Source: Reyranella sp. CPCC 100927 (GTDB taxonomy: Bacteria; Pseudomonadota; Alphaproteobacteria; Reyranellales; Reyranellaceae). From it: a DNA stretch of 64,000 bases. The translations under genes were made by a program, and so were the position numbers. This document shows, piece by piece, positions 52,474 through 62,593 of this stretch. How positions within the stretch are numbered: the first letter of the stretch is position 1; each line of letters starts with the position of its first letter. A model generated the notes under the pieces. The model had not been told where the DNA came from and searched no databases. It worked only from the letters and a program-made list of their open reading frames with translations. The stretch lies in NCBI RefSeq assembly GCF_007859315.1, contig NZ_VOHA01000005.1:248001-312000 (forward strand), in the 5' to 3' direction.

Positions 52474-53540
52474 TGGCCAGGATCACGCTGCAGGAGCTGC
52501 GCCACAGCTACCTCGCCCATCCCCAGAGCGAGCAGGACTGGGCTTTGAAGCGCCTCGATATCGAGTGGACGGACGGTGGCGCCTACGCCCTGCTCGGGCC
52601 GTCCGGCTGCGGCAAGACCACGTTGCTCAACATCATATCGGGGCTGGTGCGCCCGACCGAAGGTCGGGTGCTGTTCGATGATGTCGACCTGACGAATGTT
52701 CCCACCGACCGCCGCCACATCGCCCAGGTGTTCCAGTTCCCGGTCGTCTACGACACCATGAGTGTCTACGACAATCTGGCATTCCCCCTGCGCAACCGCC
52801 GCGTGCCCGAAGCCGAAGTCAGAGCGACAGTCCTGGAGATCGCCCACATGCTCGATCTTCAGGACATGCTGCGCATGCGCGCGGCAAGACTGACGGCCGA
52901 CGGTAAACAGAAGATCTCGCTGGGCCGCGGCCTGGTGCGCGCCGACGTCAACGCCATCATGTTCGATGAGCCGCTGACCGTCATCGATCCCCATCTGAAA
53001 TGGCAGTTGCGCTCCAAGCTCAAGGAGCTGCATCAGCGCATCGCGCGCACGATGATCTACGTCACCCATGACCAGACCGAAGCCCTGACGTTTGCCGACA
53101 AGGTCGTCGTCATGCACGACGGAATGGTGGTGCAGATCGGCACGCCCATCGAGCTGTTCGAACGGCCGCGTCATACCTTTGTCGGGCATTTCATCGGCTC
53201 GCCCGGGATGAACGTCCTGCCCTGCACCGTCGAGGACGACAAGGCGATGCTGGGCGGTCAACCGGTGGCGGTACAGAACCCGGCGAAAGCCGCACTCGAC
53301 GGCAGGCGCCTCGAGCTGGGCGTACGACCGGAGTTCGTCGCCTTCGCTGCGGCAGGATTGCCCGTGGCGGTCGTGAAGGTGAGCGACGCCGGCCGCTATC
53401 GCATCGTCGAGACCCGGCACGGCACGGATCGCATCAATCTCCTGGTCGATCCCGATGTCGCCGTGCCCGGTGAGGGAGCCCACCTTCGCTTCGATCCGGC
53501 GTACACCCGGCTCTACGCCGACGGCTGGCTGGTGGAGTAG
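52473..53540 (+). CDS. glpT: glycerol ABC transporter ATPase GlpT
   Basis: 355 residues. Walker A GPSGCGKTT, Walker B IMFDEPLTVID and the H-loop YVTHDQTEA are intact, but the ABC signature is degenerate (RLTADGKQKISLGRGL instead of LSGGQ). A C-terminal domain follows from about 235. It complements GlpS, which has a good signature but no H-loop His. ATG 52473 overlaps the GlpS stop; the longer open frame upstream is a shadow of glpS. Confidence 0.86.
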   Translation: MARITLQELRHSYLAHPQSEQDWALKRLDIEWTDGGAYALLGPSGCGKTTLLNIISGLVRPTEGRVLFDDVDLTNVPTDRRHIAQVFQFPVVYDTMSVYDNLAFPLRNRRVPEAEVRATVLEIAHMLDLQDMLRMRAARLTADGKQKISLGRGLVRADVNAIMFDEPLTVIDPHLKWQLRSKLKELHQRIARTMIYVTHDQTEALTFADKVVVMHDGMVVQIGTPIELFERPRHTFVGHFIGSPGMNVLPCTVEDDKAMLGGQPVAVQNPAKAALDGRRLELGVRPEFVAFAAAGLPVAVVKVSDAGRYRIVETRHGTDRINLLVDPDVAVPGEGAHLRFDPAYTRLYADGWLVE

Positions 53541-53545
53541 GCGCC

Positions 53546-54411
53546 ATGGACGCCAAGACGGAAAACCAACGCGGCTGGCTGTACGTTCTGCCTGTCGTCG
53601 TACTGGTCGCCTGCAACGCCGTCATTCCGCTGATGGCGGTCGTCAACTACTCGGTCCAGGAAACCTTCGGCAACAACGTCTTCTTTTTCGAAGGCGTGAA
53701 GTGGTTCCAGCAGGTCCTGCATTCGGAACGCTTCCACGCCGCTCTGCTGCGCCAGTTGGCCTTCACCGGCATCATCCTCGTGATCGAAGTGCCGCTGGGC
53801 GTGGCCATTGCGCTCGCCATGCCGCGCCGCGGGCCCTGGGTGTCGGTCTGCCTGGTGTTGATGGCGCTGCCCCTGCTCATCCCGTGGAATGTGGTCGGCG
53901 CGATGTGGAACATCTTCGCCCTGCCCGACATCGGCATGCTGGGCCGCCTGCTCAACGGCCTGGGGCTGAACTACAACTATACGCAGCAGCCGTTCTCGGC
54001 CTGGGCGACCTTGATCGCCATGGATGTCTGGCATTGGACGTCGCTGGTCGTGCTGCTGGCCTATGCCGGTCTCAGCTCGATCCCGGACGCCTATTACCAG
54101 GCTGCCAAGATCGACGGCGCCTCGTCGTGGGCGGTGTTCCGCTACATCCAGCTGCCCAAGATGAAGCGCGTGCTGACCATCGCGGTGCTGCTGCGGTTCA
54201 TGGACAGCTTCAACATCTATACCGAGCCGTTCGTGCTCACCGGTGGCGGGCCGGGTAACTCCACCACCTTGCTGTCGATCGACCTCGTGAAGATCGCGCT
54301 GGGCCAGTTCGATCTTGGTCCCGCGGCGGCGATGTCGATCATCTACTTCCTGATCATCCTGGCATTGTCGTGGATCTTCTACACGGTGATGACGCGCGGC
54401 GAGGGCCAGTC

Positions 54412-54415
<4 letters not shown>
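53546..54415 (+). CDS. glpP: glycerol ABC transporter permease GlpP
   Basis: 289 residues with six predicted membrane segments. The coupling motif is YYQAAKIDGASSWAVFRYIQLPKMK (EAA loop; key residues AAKIDGA), typical of MalF/UgpA-type permeases, and NIYTEPFVLTGGGPGNST is the family ending. It starts 5 nt after glpT. Confidence 0.9.
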
Positions 54416-55203
<788 letters not shown>

Positions 55204-55238
55204 CCGGCGAGCGTGACAGCCCCTCGCGGAGGCGGCCG

Positions 55239-55556
55239 ATGGACTGGTTGGACAACGTCTGGACGACAGTGGCCGCCTTCTTCGCCTGGATCCCGTGGAC
55301 CTGGCAGACCGCGTCGTTCTTCACGTTCATCGCCTGCCTGCTGATCGGCATGACGCTGTGGGAGTTGCGTTCGCCCGGCGGCGCGCCGCGGCGCGGCGTG
55401 CTGGCGCTCGACACCACCCGTGGCGATCGTCTTTTCATCTCGCTGCTGGGTAGCGCCTTCATCCACCTCGCATGGCTTGGCTTCTTTGGCACACCATTGT
55501 GGGGCGCCGTCATTCTGTCGATCGTATTTGCACTCGCCGTCTTCCGCTGGCTATAG
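55239..55556 (+). CDS. DUF2160 small membrane protein
   Basis: 105 residues with three predicted membrane segments (WQTASFFTFIACLLIGMTLW, GSAFIHLAWLGFFG, AVILSIVFALAVFRWL). It matches DUF2160, usually encoded at the end of GlpVSTPQ-type operons. ATG 55239 has GGAGG 7 nt upstream. Its role in transport is unknown. Confidence 0.85.
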   Translation: MDWLDNVWTTVAAFFAWIPWTWQTASFFTFIACLLIGMTLWELRSPGGAPRRGVLALDTTRGDRLFISLLGSAFIHLAWLGFFGTPLWGAVILSIVFALAVFRWL

Positions 55557-55613
55557 AAGCGGCGCTGACGTTCCCCCTCTTGCCCCGCGTCGTCATGGGG
55601 CCCCACGATCGTG

Positions 55614-56831
55614 ATGAATGCGTCCCCCCGCACCGCGACGGACTGGTCGCTGGCCTGGTTGCTGGTGATCACCGGTTTTGCCGTCGCCAGCCAGATCGGC
55701 AAGGTACCGCCGGCCCTGCCCGCGATCCGCGCCGAGCTGGGGATCGATCTGCGGGCTGCCGGCTGGTTCCTGTCGCTGGTCAACCTGATGTCGGCGCTGA
55801 TCGGTGTCCTGGTGGCGCTGACGGCCGAGCGCATCGGACACCGGCGGCTCACGATCATGGGCCTGTTGGCCGGCGGTGCCGCCAGCGCCGTTGGAGCACT
55901 CACCGCGTCGGCAACGCTGCTGTTCGCCGCCCGTGTGGTCGAAGGGCTGAGCCTGCTGGCTGTCGCGGTCTCGGTGCCGGCGATGATGCTGCGCGTGAGT
56001 GTGCCCGGCGACACGCACAGGGTGATGGCACTGTGGGGTATCTACCTGCCCGGTGGGGCCGGTCTCATGGCCTTGGCCTGCGCCTTCCTGTTGCCGACAG
56101 TCGGCTGGCGCGGCGCCTGGTGGACGACGGCTACGGTCCTGATCCTGATGACATTGGCGGTGTTGCGCTCGTCGGTCGGCCGGGGCGGCAATGCGCCCCC
56201 GCGCGTCGCGGGCGGATCGCTGGGCCGCGATGTGGTCGATGCGGCCACGTCGCCGGGCGCACTGGCGATCGGCGCCTGCTTCGGATTCTACGCCTCGAGC
56301 TGGCTGGCACTGGTCGGCTTCCTGCCCACCCTGCAGGTCGAGCAGCTTGGCCTTGATCCAGCCGTGGCGGCGGCCACCACGGCCGGCGTGATCACGGTCA
56401 ATGTCCTGGGCTCGGTGGCAGCCGGCTGGCTATTGGGCCGGGGCTGGCGGCGCATCACGATCCTGGTCATGACCTCGCTGATCATGATGCTGACCGCCGC
56501 CGGGGTGTTCCTGGAATGGCTGCCGCCCCTGCTGCGTCTTCTCACCGCCTTCATCTTCTCGGCGATCTCCAGCGCCATCCCGGGTGCGCTGTTCGCGGCC
56601 GTGCCGCTGCATGCGCCGCGCCCCTCGCTGGTCGGCGCCACCATGGGCGTTCTCATGCAAGGCTCCAACGCCGGCCTGCTGATCGGGCCGCCGATCGTGG
56701 CGGCCCTGGTGTCGGCCGGTGGCTGGTCGTGGGCGCTGTTCTATGTCATCCCGGCGCTTGCCTGCAGCGCGCTGGCGGCCTGGCTCCTGCATCGGGCTGA
56801 ACGGCGACTCCCCGGTCGGTCGGCGTCCTAG
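55614..56831 (+). CDS. MFS transporter (CynX/NimT-like)
   Basis: 405 residues with 12 predicted membrane segments in two halves. LPAIRAELGIDLRAAGWFLS and RVVEGLSLLAVAVSVPAMML are family-like, and the central loop is short. The substrate is unknown; relatives export cyanate or drugs. GTG 55611 directly precedes the ATG. Confidence 0.88.
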   Translation: MNASPRTATDWSLAWLLVITGFAVASQIGKVPPALPAIRAELGIDLRAAGWFLSLVNLMSALIGVLVALTAERIGHRRLTIMGLLAGGAASAVGALTASATLLFAARVVEGLSLLAVAVSVPAMMLRVSVPGDTHRVMALWGIYLPGGAGLMALACAFLLPTVGWRGAWWTTATVLILMTLAVLRSSVGRGGNAPPRVAGGSLGRDVVDAATSPGALAIGACFGFYASSWLALVGFLPTLQVEQLGLDPAVAAATTAGVITVNVLGSVAAGWLLGRGWRRITILVMTSLIMMLTAAGVFLEWLPPLLRLLTAFIFSAISSAIPGALFAAVPLHAPRPSLVGATMGVLMQGSNAGLLIGPPIVAALVSAGGWSWALFYVIPALACSALAAWLLHRAERRLPGRSAS

Positions 56832-57283
56832 TCGAGCGCCTTGCGCAAGAGGTGCGAGGTCGCGGCCATGTGATAGCCGAGCGCGGCATAGAAGGCATGC
56901 GCGTCGGCACGCTTGATGTGCGATGTGAGCGCCACCGACCGAAAGCCGTGATCGCGCGCCCACCTCTCGGCTGCCGCCATCATCGCCTTGCCGGCACCAC
57001 CCTGACGGTCACGCGCATCGACCACCAGCGCCTGAACGATCACCTCCGGCGGCTTCTCCAGGGCGGGGCGCGCGTAGAGGTGCAGCAGAGCGATCACCTG
57101 TCCCGCACGATCGCCGACAAGCACGGCATGACCGGCCGCGTCGAGAACGGCCGCCAGGCGCGCCCGCACGTCATCGGGTTCCAGGTCGTAGCCCAACTGC
57201 GTCAGCAGGCCTCGGATCGCGGACAGATCGTCCGTGTCGGCGGGCCGCACGACAAACGCGTGACGGTCGTCGGGAGCCTGCAT
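56828..57283 (-). CDS. GNAT-family N-acetyltransferase
   Basis: 151 residues. LVGDRAGQVIALLHLY, VVDARDRQGGAGKAMMAAAE (acetyl-CoA loop DRQGGAG) and HAFYAALGYH. The start methionine is at 57283. The stop overlaps the MFS gene end by 4 bp in convergent orientation. Acceptor unknown. Confidence 0.9.
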   Translation of the reverse strand: MQAPDDRHAFVVRPADTDDLSAIRGLLTQLGYDLEPDDVRARLAAVLDAAGHAVLVGDRAGQVIALLHLYARPALEKPPEVIVQALVVDARDRQGGAGKAMMAAAERWARDHGFRSVALTSHIKRADAHAFYAALGYHMAATSHLLRKALD

Positions 57284-57350
57284 CTTTTTTCAGTCCTGCG
57301 ACAGCTTGGCGGGGGTGACAGTGCCGTCCGACGGGCGTAGCCTTCCAGCC

Positions 57351-58019
57351 ATGCTCGTCGATATTGTTTCCGACACCATCTGCCCATGGTGTTACATCGG
57401 CAAGCGGCGGTTCGAAAAGGCCGTCGCCGACAGCGGTCGCAGCGACATCATGGTCGCGTGGCGTCCGTTCCAGCTCAATCCCGATATGCCGGCCGCCGGC
57501 ATGTCGCGACAGGACTATCTGCGCGCCAAGTTCGGCGGCGGCGACCGGCCGCGCCAGATCTACCGCGCCATCACCGAAAGCGGCCGCGAGGAAGGGATCG
57601 AGTTCCAGTTCGACCGTATGGAGCGCACGCCCAATACGGTGAATTCGCATCGCCTGATCCACTGGTCCGGCCCCAAGGGCTTTCAGGATCACGTGGTCGA
57701 CTCGCTGTTTCGCGGCTACTTCGAGGAGGGCCGTGATCTGGGCGACCTCGACGTGCTGCAGGACTGCGCCGTCCGCGCCGGCATGGATGCCGCGGAGGTC
57801 AGCGCCTTCCTGACAGGCGATGAACTGCGCAACGACATCGTGCAGGCCGACATGTATGCGCGCCGACTGGGAATCAACGGCGTGCCCTGCTTCATCGTCA
57901 ATCGCAAGTACGCCATCTCCGGCGCCCAGCCGCCGGCCGCCTTCATCGAGGTGTTCAATCTCGTCGCGCGCGAAGAGCAGCAGGCCGCGGCGCAGAGCGA
58001 GGCCGAGCCGGTCACGTAA
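57351..58019 (+). CDS. DsbA-family oxidoreductase (FrnE type)
   Basis: 222 residues, no signal peptide. The thioredoxin-fold active site is [15 protein letters not shown] (CPWC) and the C-terminal part has [20 protein letters not shown] with the cis-Pro region VPCF. This matches FrnE-like cytosolic DsbA proteins (polyketide biosynthesis or stress). ATG 57351 is chosen over the longer frame. A cytochrome c gene follows after 26 nt. Confidence 0.92.
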   Translation: MLVDIVSDTICPWCYIGKRRFEKAVADSGRSDIMVAWRPFQLNPDMPAAGMSRQDYLRAKFGGGDRPRQIYRAITESGREEGIEFQFDRMERTPNTVNSHRLIHWSGPKGFQDHVVDSLFRGYFEEGRDLGDLDVLQDCAVRAGMDAAEVSAFLTGDELRNDIVQADMYARRLGINGVPCFIVNRKYAISGAQPPAAFIEVFNLVAREEQQAAAQSEAEPVT

Positions 58020-58045
58020 GTCAGTCAACTGCTGGAGAGGAAGCC

Positions 58046-58429
58046 ATGTCGTTTCGCGCCGTGTCGGTCGCTGGGATAGTCGTGTCGTCCATCGTGCTCG
58101 TAGCGAGCGCTGCGCTTGCGCAGGATGCGGCGGAAGGCGAGAAAGTATTCCGCCGCCAATGCTTCATCTGCCACACCGTCGACAAAGGCGGCCCCACCAA
58201 GCAGGGGCCCAACCTGTTCGGCCTCATCGGTCGCAAGACAGGCTCGGTCGAGGGCTTCCGCTATACGAACGCCAACAAGAGCGCCGACATCACCTGGACG
58301 CCCGAGACGCTCGATCCTTACCTCACCAATCCGCGCAAGGTGATCCCCGGTACCAACATGGCGTTCGCCGGCCTGTCCAAGGAAGACGATCGCAAGAACC
58401 TCATCGCCTATCTGCAGACGCTGAAGTAG
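58046..58429 (+). CDS. cytochrome c family protein (class I)
   Basis: 127 residues with a signal peptide ending ALAQD. The haem site is [10 protein letters not shown] (CxxCH) and the sixth ligand Met lies in PGTNMAFAG, the normal class I pattern, with [13 protein letters not shown] between. It is a soluble periplasmic electron carrier. Confidence 0.93.
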   Translation: MSFRAVSVAGIVVSSIVLVASAALAQDAAEGEKVFRRQCFICHTVDKGGPTKQGPNLFGLIGRKTGSVEGFRYTNANKSADITWTPETLDPYLTNPRKVIPGTNMAFAGLSKEDDRKNLIAYLQTLK

Positions 58430-58448
58430 GTCCCCGCGCCGCCTGGTC

Positions 58449-59192
58449 TCAGTCGGGCAAACGAGGGGTTCGGAGGCCGGCGGTCTCGCCACCATCCACG
58501 GTGATGACGGCGCCATTCACGTAGGACGATTGCGCTGACAGCAGCCATGCCGCCGCATCGGCGACCTCCGCCGCGGTGCCGAAGCGGCCGGCCGGGATCC
58601 GTAGCTCCAGCTGGCGCCGCAGCAGCGTGTTCGCCTTGGTCCGCGCCATCATGCGGGTGTCGATCTGCCCGGGGCAGAGGACATTGAAGCGCACGTCCTC
58701 GCCGAACTCCAGCGCCAGTGCCTGGGTCAGGCCGATGACCGCTGCCTTGGAGGCACAGTAGATCGCAAGCCCCTCCTCCCCGCCCTTGCCGGCGACGGAT
58801 GCGACATTCACCACAGCACCGCGAGCGGCGCGCAACCCGGCCAACGCATAGCGGCAGAACAGGAAGACGCTGCGGGCGTTCACGTCCATGATGTCGTCCC
58901 AGTCGGCCAGAGCGGCATCGCTGAAGGCCACCCGGCGCCCCATGCCGGCATTATTGACCAGGCCAGCAATGTGCCCTTGCCCCAACGCCAGCGCCGCCTC
59001 GACCACGCGCCGGCAGTCATCGTCGTTGCCGACGTCGCCGGGAACGAACGTCGAGCCATTGACCTCGGCCTGCAGCGCCTCACCCGCCGCCTTGTCGCGG
59101 CCGGTGAACACGACCTGTCGGCCATCCGCCGCCAGCCGCTCGACGCAAGCCCGACCGATACCGTGCGTACCACCCGTTACGATAACCACCAT
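58449..59192 (-). CDS. SDR-family oxidoreductase
   Basis: 247 residues. VVIVTGGTHGIGRACVER, NNAG (LVNNAGMGRR), catalytic Ser in NVASVAGKG and YCASKAAV (YxxxK), then GAVITVDGGETAGL. ATG 59192 is chosen because the upstream frame, open to 59381, lacks SDR features. Convergent with the cytochrome gene. Confidence 0.9.
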   Translation of the reverse strand: MVVIVTGGTHGIGRACVERLAADGRQVVFTGRDKAAGEALQAEVNGSTFVPGDVGNDDDCRRVVEAALALGQGHIAGLVNNAGMGRRVAFSDAALADWDDIMDVNARSVFLFCRYALAGLRAARGAVVNVASVAGKGGEEGLAIYCASKAAVIGLTQALALEFGEDVRFNVLCPGQIDTRMMARTKANTLLRRQLELRIPAGRFGTAAEVADAAAWLLSAQSSYVNGAVITVDGGETAGLRTPRLPD

Positions 59193-59316
59193 GGAAGCCC
59201 TCGTGAGGAACATGTCTTCCCCAATGTAACGAGGATCTTCCATGGGAGGAGACATTCTTTCCCTGACGTCCATCGCTGCTCGCGATAGCGGCAGGACTGT
59301 CAATCTGCCAGTGGCC

Positions 59317-59775
59317 TCACCGCATCCGGACAGCGCGGATCTGGCTGATACCGTGGTCGAGCGACCATCGACCGGGACCACCGCCGATGATGGCGAGCGC
59401 CATGGCCGCCCACGTCAAGTGGACCGGCCAACCATCGGGCACGGTCAGTTCAACAATCACCGTCATCATCAACAGGCCCGCGGCGGCGAACCGCGTCCCC
59501 AGCCCCAATACCAGCAGGACCGGCAGGACGATTTCACCACATGCGGCCAGAAATGCCGTGACGGTCGGCGCCGGGAACGGATACGGGCCACCGGGCAGGT
59601 GCAGCATGAATTCCTCGGAGAACAGCGCAACCGCCGTATCGTTCAACTGCAGGAAGCCGTCCCATTTGAGAATGCCTGATCGCCAGAACGGCACCGCCAG
59701 TGCGCAGCGCAACACGAACTGCATCAGCGATAGCGGCACGGCCTGCCGGACGAGCGTGATCGCATCAACCCGCAT
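59317..59775 (-). CDS. DoxX-family membrane protein (bufferin operon)
   Basis: 152 residues with four predicted membrane segments, starting MRVDAITLVRQAVPLSLMQF. It follows the bufC-like gene by 3 nt and is the usual last gene (gigT/bufD-type) of this operon. Possible roles are redox or membrane anchoring of the maturation machinery, but none is shown for it. Confidence 0.85.
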   Translation of the reverse strand: MRVDAITLVRQAVPLSLMQFVLRCALAVPFWRSGILKWDGFLQLNDTAVALFSEEFMLHLPGGPYPFPAPTVTAFLAACGEIVLPVLLVLGLGTRFAAAGLLMMTVIVELTVPDGWPVHLTWAAMALAIIGGGPGRWSLDHGISQIRAVRMR

Positions 59776-59778
59776 CGT

Positions 59779-60579
59779 TCATTCTCCACATCGTAGTGCC
59801 GCAAACGCGCCTGCCTCGATCATGTCTGTGATGCAGGCAGCAATTTGGATGGAAGGCTCGACCTCGCACGCGGTTGCGGCTGCAACCCCCAGCGACTCAC
59901 CCGAGATGAGCGACGCCAGGAATACAGCCCCGCCCGGTGGCAATCGCCGCACGACGACCTCGTCCTGCGGCCGCGTGATCAGCGCGTCTTCTGGTTCGAC
60001 GATCTCGATCGGGCCGACAGGCGAATCGCCCCGGTTCATGGCAAAGATCGCAATCGCCGGATAAGGCGAGCGAACGATCCTGGTGGATGGGTGTGGCACG
60101 AAGACGAGATCAGCGAGGCAGTTGACCGGCACTGCTGCCAACGCTTCCGGCTTCAACGGTGCCGCATCCGCTGTGTGGTAAGCATCGAGCCACGCCCGCT
60201 CGATGCGCGCGATGTCAGCAAGCCACGGCATGGATTGCGCATGTTCGTACTTCTCGATGAAGGCCGGAAAATCATGACCATACTCGAAGAGTAAAGGGGA
60301 CGTCGGCGGTGTAGAGCGGATGTGGAAGCGTGCCATGGCGCGAAAGAATTCGCCGCCCGTGATGCGCTGGACCGCAGGATAGATCGCGGCAAGGGCCTCG
60401 ATGAGGCTGACCGTGACGTTGTTGCGATACACGCCGTACCGCTTCTGTGCCGCCTTGCCGCTCGGACCGGTCACGCGCATCGGCGCGCTGCGGGCAGGAT
60501 CAAGCAGCGCCGCAGCAAATGCTGTCGCGTAGGACAACGGCTGGCCGTCATCGACCAAGGCGTGTTCAGGCGCAGACAT
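59779..60579 (-). CDS. bufC: BufC/DUF2063 partner protein
   Basis: 266 residues. The N-terminal helical DUF2063 domain contains [20 protein letters not shown] and [19 protein letters not shown], and it ends in a small alpha/beta region. In bufferin and methanobactin-like systems this protein pairs with the MNIO enzyme and helps bind the precursor leader. Its start overlaps the bufB end by 14 nt. Confidence 0.9.
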   Translation of the reverse strand: MSAPEHALVDDGQPLSYATAFAAALLDPARSAPMRVTGPSGKAAQKRYGVYRNNVTVSLIEALAAIYPAVQRITGGEFFRAMARFHIRSTPPTSPLLFEYGHDFPAFIEKYEHAQSMPWLADIARIERAWLDAYHTADAAPLKPEALAAVPVNCLADLVFVPHPSTRIVRSPYPAIAIFAMNRGDSPVGPIEIVEPEDALITRPQDEVVVRRLPPGGAVFLASLISGESLGVAAATACEVEPSIQIAACITDMIEAGAFAALRCGE

Positions 60580-61474
60580 TTGCTGGCCGATCTCGATCGA
60601 GAACCGCTTGGGCCGCCATCGCTTCCGCCTTCAGCACAGGCCAGTCCGGAACGTTACCGTCCCATTCCACGAGTGTCGGGATCGGCCCGCAGCGCGCGAT
60701 GACCATCCCGAACAACGCCCAGACGGCGTCCGCGACCGGTCCGTCATGGCTGTCGATCAGCAGGCGGTCGCCCTCATCATCGGTCTGCTCCACGTGCCCC
60801 GCGAGATGGATTTCCTCGACCGCGCCCAGCGGGAAGGTCGCCAGGTACTGCAGTGGGCAATAGCCATGGTTGATGGCGGAGACGTAGACATTGTTGACGT
60901 CGAGCAGCAACCCGCAGCCCGTGCGGCGCGCGACGGCGCGGACGAAGTCCGTCTCGCTCATCGTCGAGTCACGAAAAAGGACATATGTTGCCGGGTTCTC
61001 GAGCAGCATCGGACACCGGATCGCATCCTGCACCTGCGCGATGTGCTCGCAGACACGCGCCAGGGTCGCGTCCGTGTAAGGCAACGGCAGCAGGTCGTTG
61101 AAATACGTCGTTCCATGGCTGGACCAGGCAAGATGTTCGGACACCAGGACCGGATCGTAGCGCTCGACCAGCGCCCGCAGCCGGGCGACATGCGCACTGT
61201 CCAGCGGCTGCGGCCCACCGATTGACAAGGAAACGCCATGGATCGACACGGGCGCCTCACGGCGAAGCCGGCCAAGCGCCCGATGCGGCGGGCCGCCCGC
61301 GCCCATGTAATTCTCCGCATGGACCTCGAAGAAGCTACCTTGCGGCGCGTCCGACAGGATCGCCTCCAGGTGTTGGTGCTTGAAACTCGTACCCGCGCGT
61401 CCGGCGATCGGCTGTGCCGGAGAGCGAAGCGCGCGGGCGGCAGGTGAGGTCGATGCGTCGATCACACTGCTCAT
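60566..61474 (-). CDS. bufB: multinuclear non-haem iron oxidase (MNIO, DUF692) BufB
   Basis: 302 residues of a TIM barrel that holds 2-3 irons: [46 protein letters not shown] and EEIHLAGH with DSHDGPV supply the His, Glu and Asp ligands. MNIO enzymes convert precursor Cys to thiooxazole or related groups. ATG 61474 has GGAGAG upstream. It acts on the DUF2282 peptide encoded 30 bp upstream. Confidence 0.93.
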   Translation of the reverse strand: MSSVIDASTSPAARALRSPAQPIAGRAGTSFKHQHLEAILSDAPQGSFFEVHAENYMGAGGPPHRALGRLRREAPVSIHGVSLSIGGPQPLDSAHVARLRALVERYDPVLVSEHLAWSSHGTTYFNDLLPLPYTDATLARVCEHIAQVQDAIRCPMLLENPATYVLFRDSTMSETDFVRAVARRTGCGLLLDVNNVYVSAINHGYCPLQYLATFPLGAVEEIHLAGHVEQTDDEGDRLLIDSHDGPVADAVWALFGMVIARCGPIPTLVEWDGNVPDWPVLKAEAMAAQAVLDRDRPANVCA

Positions 61475-61504
61475 CCGCTCTCTCCGCTCCCCGGTCGCCA
61501 TCGC

Positions 61505-61828
61505 CTACTTGGTCATGTCGCGCTTCAGCGGCATGGTCGATCCGTGTCGGCCACCCGGGAGTTCCAGCGTCTCGCACGTACCGCCGCGTACGAACTTCCA
61601 GGCATTGCCCTGGTAGTCGACGGTCGACGTGCCCTGGCAGGTCGTGCCGGGACCGGCCGCGCAATCGTTCTGCCCTTTCAGCGCGACGCCGTAGCACTTC
61701 GTCTTGCCGGCCGCGACCGCCGCATCGCCCTCGGCCTTGGATAGCGGCGCTGCCGCCGCCAACGAGGCGAGCGCCGCCGTCACGGCGCCGGCGAGCACGA
61801 TCGAACTCACAGCATTTTTTGCAGACAT
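61505..61828 (-). CDS. bufA1: bufferin precursor BufA1 (DUF2282)
   Basis: 107 residues. A signal peptide runs to about [10 protein letters not shown], so the product is exported. The mature part has four Cys at C45 (KCYG), C56 (NDC), C64 (TTCQG) and C85 (GGTCE), the DUF2282 pattern modified by MNIO enzymes to bind copper. ATG 61828 follows the family start; the frame is open to 61921. It is the first gene of the operon. Confidence 0.92.
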   Translation of the reverse strand: MSAKNAVSSIVLAGAVTAALASLAAAAPLSKAEGDAAVAAGKTKCYGVALKGQNDCAAGPGTTCQGTSTVDYQGNAWKFVRGGTCETLELPGGRHGSTMPLKRDMTK

Positions 61829-61879
61829 GTCATATTCTCCCGGTGGCTTCGTCAGCGTCCCGATCGGGTCGCGTCTGGT

Positions 61880-61910
61880 GTTCGAAGGTCCGGGGCGTTT
61901 GTTACGGATT
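61880..61910 (-). promoter_or_regulatory. candidate SigF-type promoter of the buf operon
   Basis: On the minus strand GTAAC (61905-61901) is followed after 16 nt by CGAA (61884-61881). The same GTAAC core precedes sigF. It lies about 55 nt upstream of the bufA1 ATG. Matching motifs suggest one sigma factor for both; not proven. Confidence 0.5.
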
Positions 61911-61994
61911 TCTCTCTTCACTCGTCCGTGATCAGGACGCTACCTTTCATGGAGGCTCAAACCGACGCACGAGGCCCAATCGCGGCGGTCCGAC

Positions 61995-62021
61995 TGTAAC
62001 GAAATCAAGCGCAGCACCGTA
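61995..62021 (+). promoter_or_regulatory. candidate autoregulated promoter of sigF
   Basis: TGTAACG (61995-62001), then about 16 nt, then CGTA (62018-62021). It matches the GTAAC motif upstream of bufA1. It overlaps ATG 62021, so if real the sigma factor starts at GTG 62036 or further in. Confidence 0.45.
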
Positions 62022-62593
62022 TGAAGGGGACAGGTGTGGACAATCGGGTCCGGGGAGAAGAGTGGACAACGCTAATGCGTGCTGCGCTTGCGGGCGATGC
62101 TGACGCCTACCGGCAGTTTCTGATCTCCGTCACGCCCTACGTGCGCGCGGTGGCGCGCCATCGGTGCCGAATCATGGGTGCCCCCGACAGCGAAGCCGAG
62201 GACGTCGTTCAGGAAGTTCTCCTTGCCGTCCACCTCAAGCGCGACACCTGGGATCAGTCGCGGCCCATCGGGCCTTGGATTGTCGCGATTGTTCGCAACA
62301 AGCTCATCGATGCGCTGCGCCGGCGCCCGCGACAGGCCAGCATTCCAATCGACGATGTCATGGACACGCTGGCGCAGGGCGAGCCTGAGACAGACCTGTC
62401 GGCGCACGAAATCGACGTCCTCGTGGGACAACTGAAGACCCAACAGCAGGCCATCGTGCGATCCATATCGATCAACGGCGCCAGCGTCCGCCAGACCGCG
62501 GACCGGTTCCACATGAGCGAAGGTGCGGTACGTGTCGCCCTGCATCGGGCCTTGAAGACGCTGGCCGATCTCTATCGAAAGCGCACACTGTGA
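62021..62593 (+). CDS. sigF: ECF sigma factor SigF
   Basis: 190 residues. Region 2 shows DAYRQFLISVTPYVRAVARH, EDVVQEVLLAVHLKRDTWD and RPIGPWIVAIVRNKLID; region 4 shows VRQTADRFHMSEGAVRVALH with RALKTLADLYRKR. It matches the ECF group paired with NrsF (Caulobacter SigF). The start is uncertain (62021, GTG 62036 or ATG 62075). Its stop overlaps the nrsF GTG by four bases. Confidence 0.9.
   Translation: MKGTGVDNRVRGEEWTTLMRAALAGDADAYRQFLISVTPYVRAVARHRCRIMGAPDSEAEDVVQEVLLAVHLKRDTWDQSRPIGPWIVAIVRNKLIDALRRRPRQASIPIDDVMDTLAQGEPETDLSAHEIDVLVGQLKTQQQAIVRSISINGASVRQTADRFHMSEGAVRVALHRALKTLADLYRKRTL

Noticed and set aside
59193-59316. A third GTAACG motif (59225) as a SigF-type promoter
   Set aside because: No CG-type -10 motif at the right distance and no gene in that direction.
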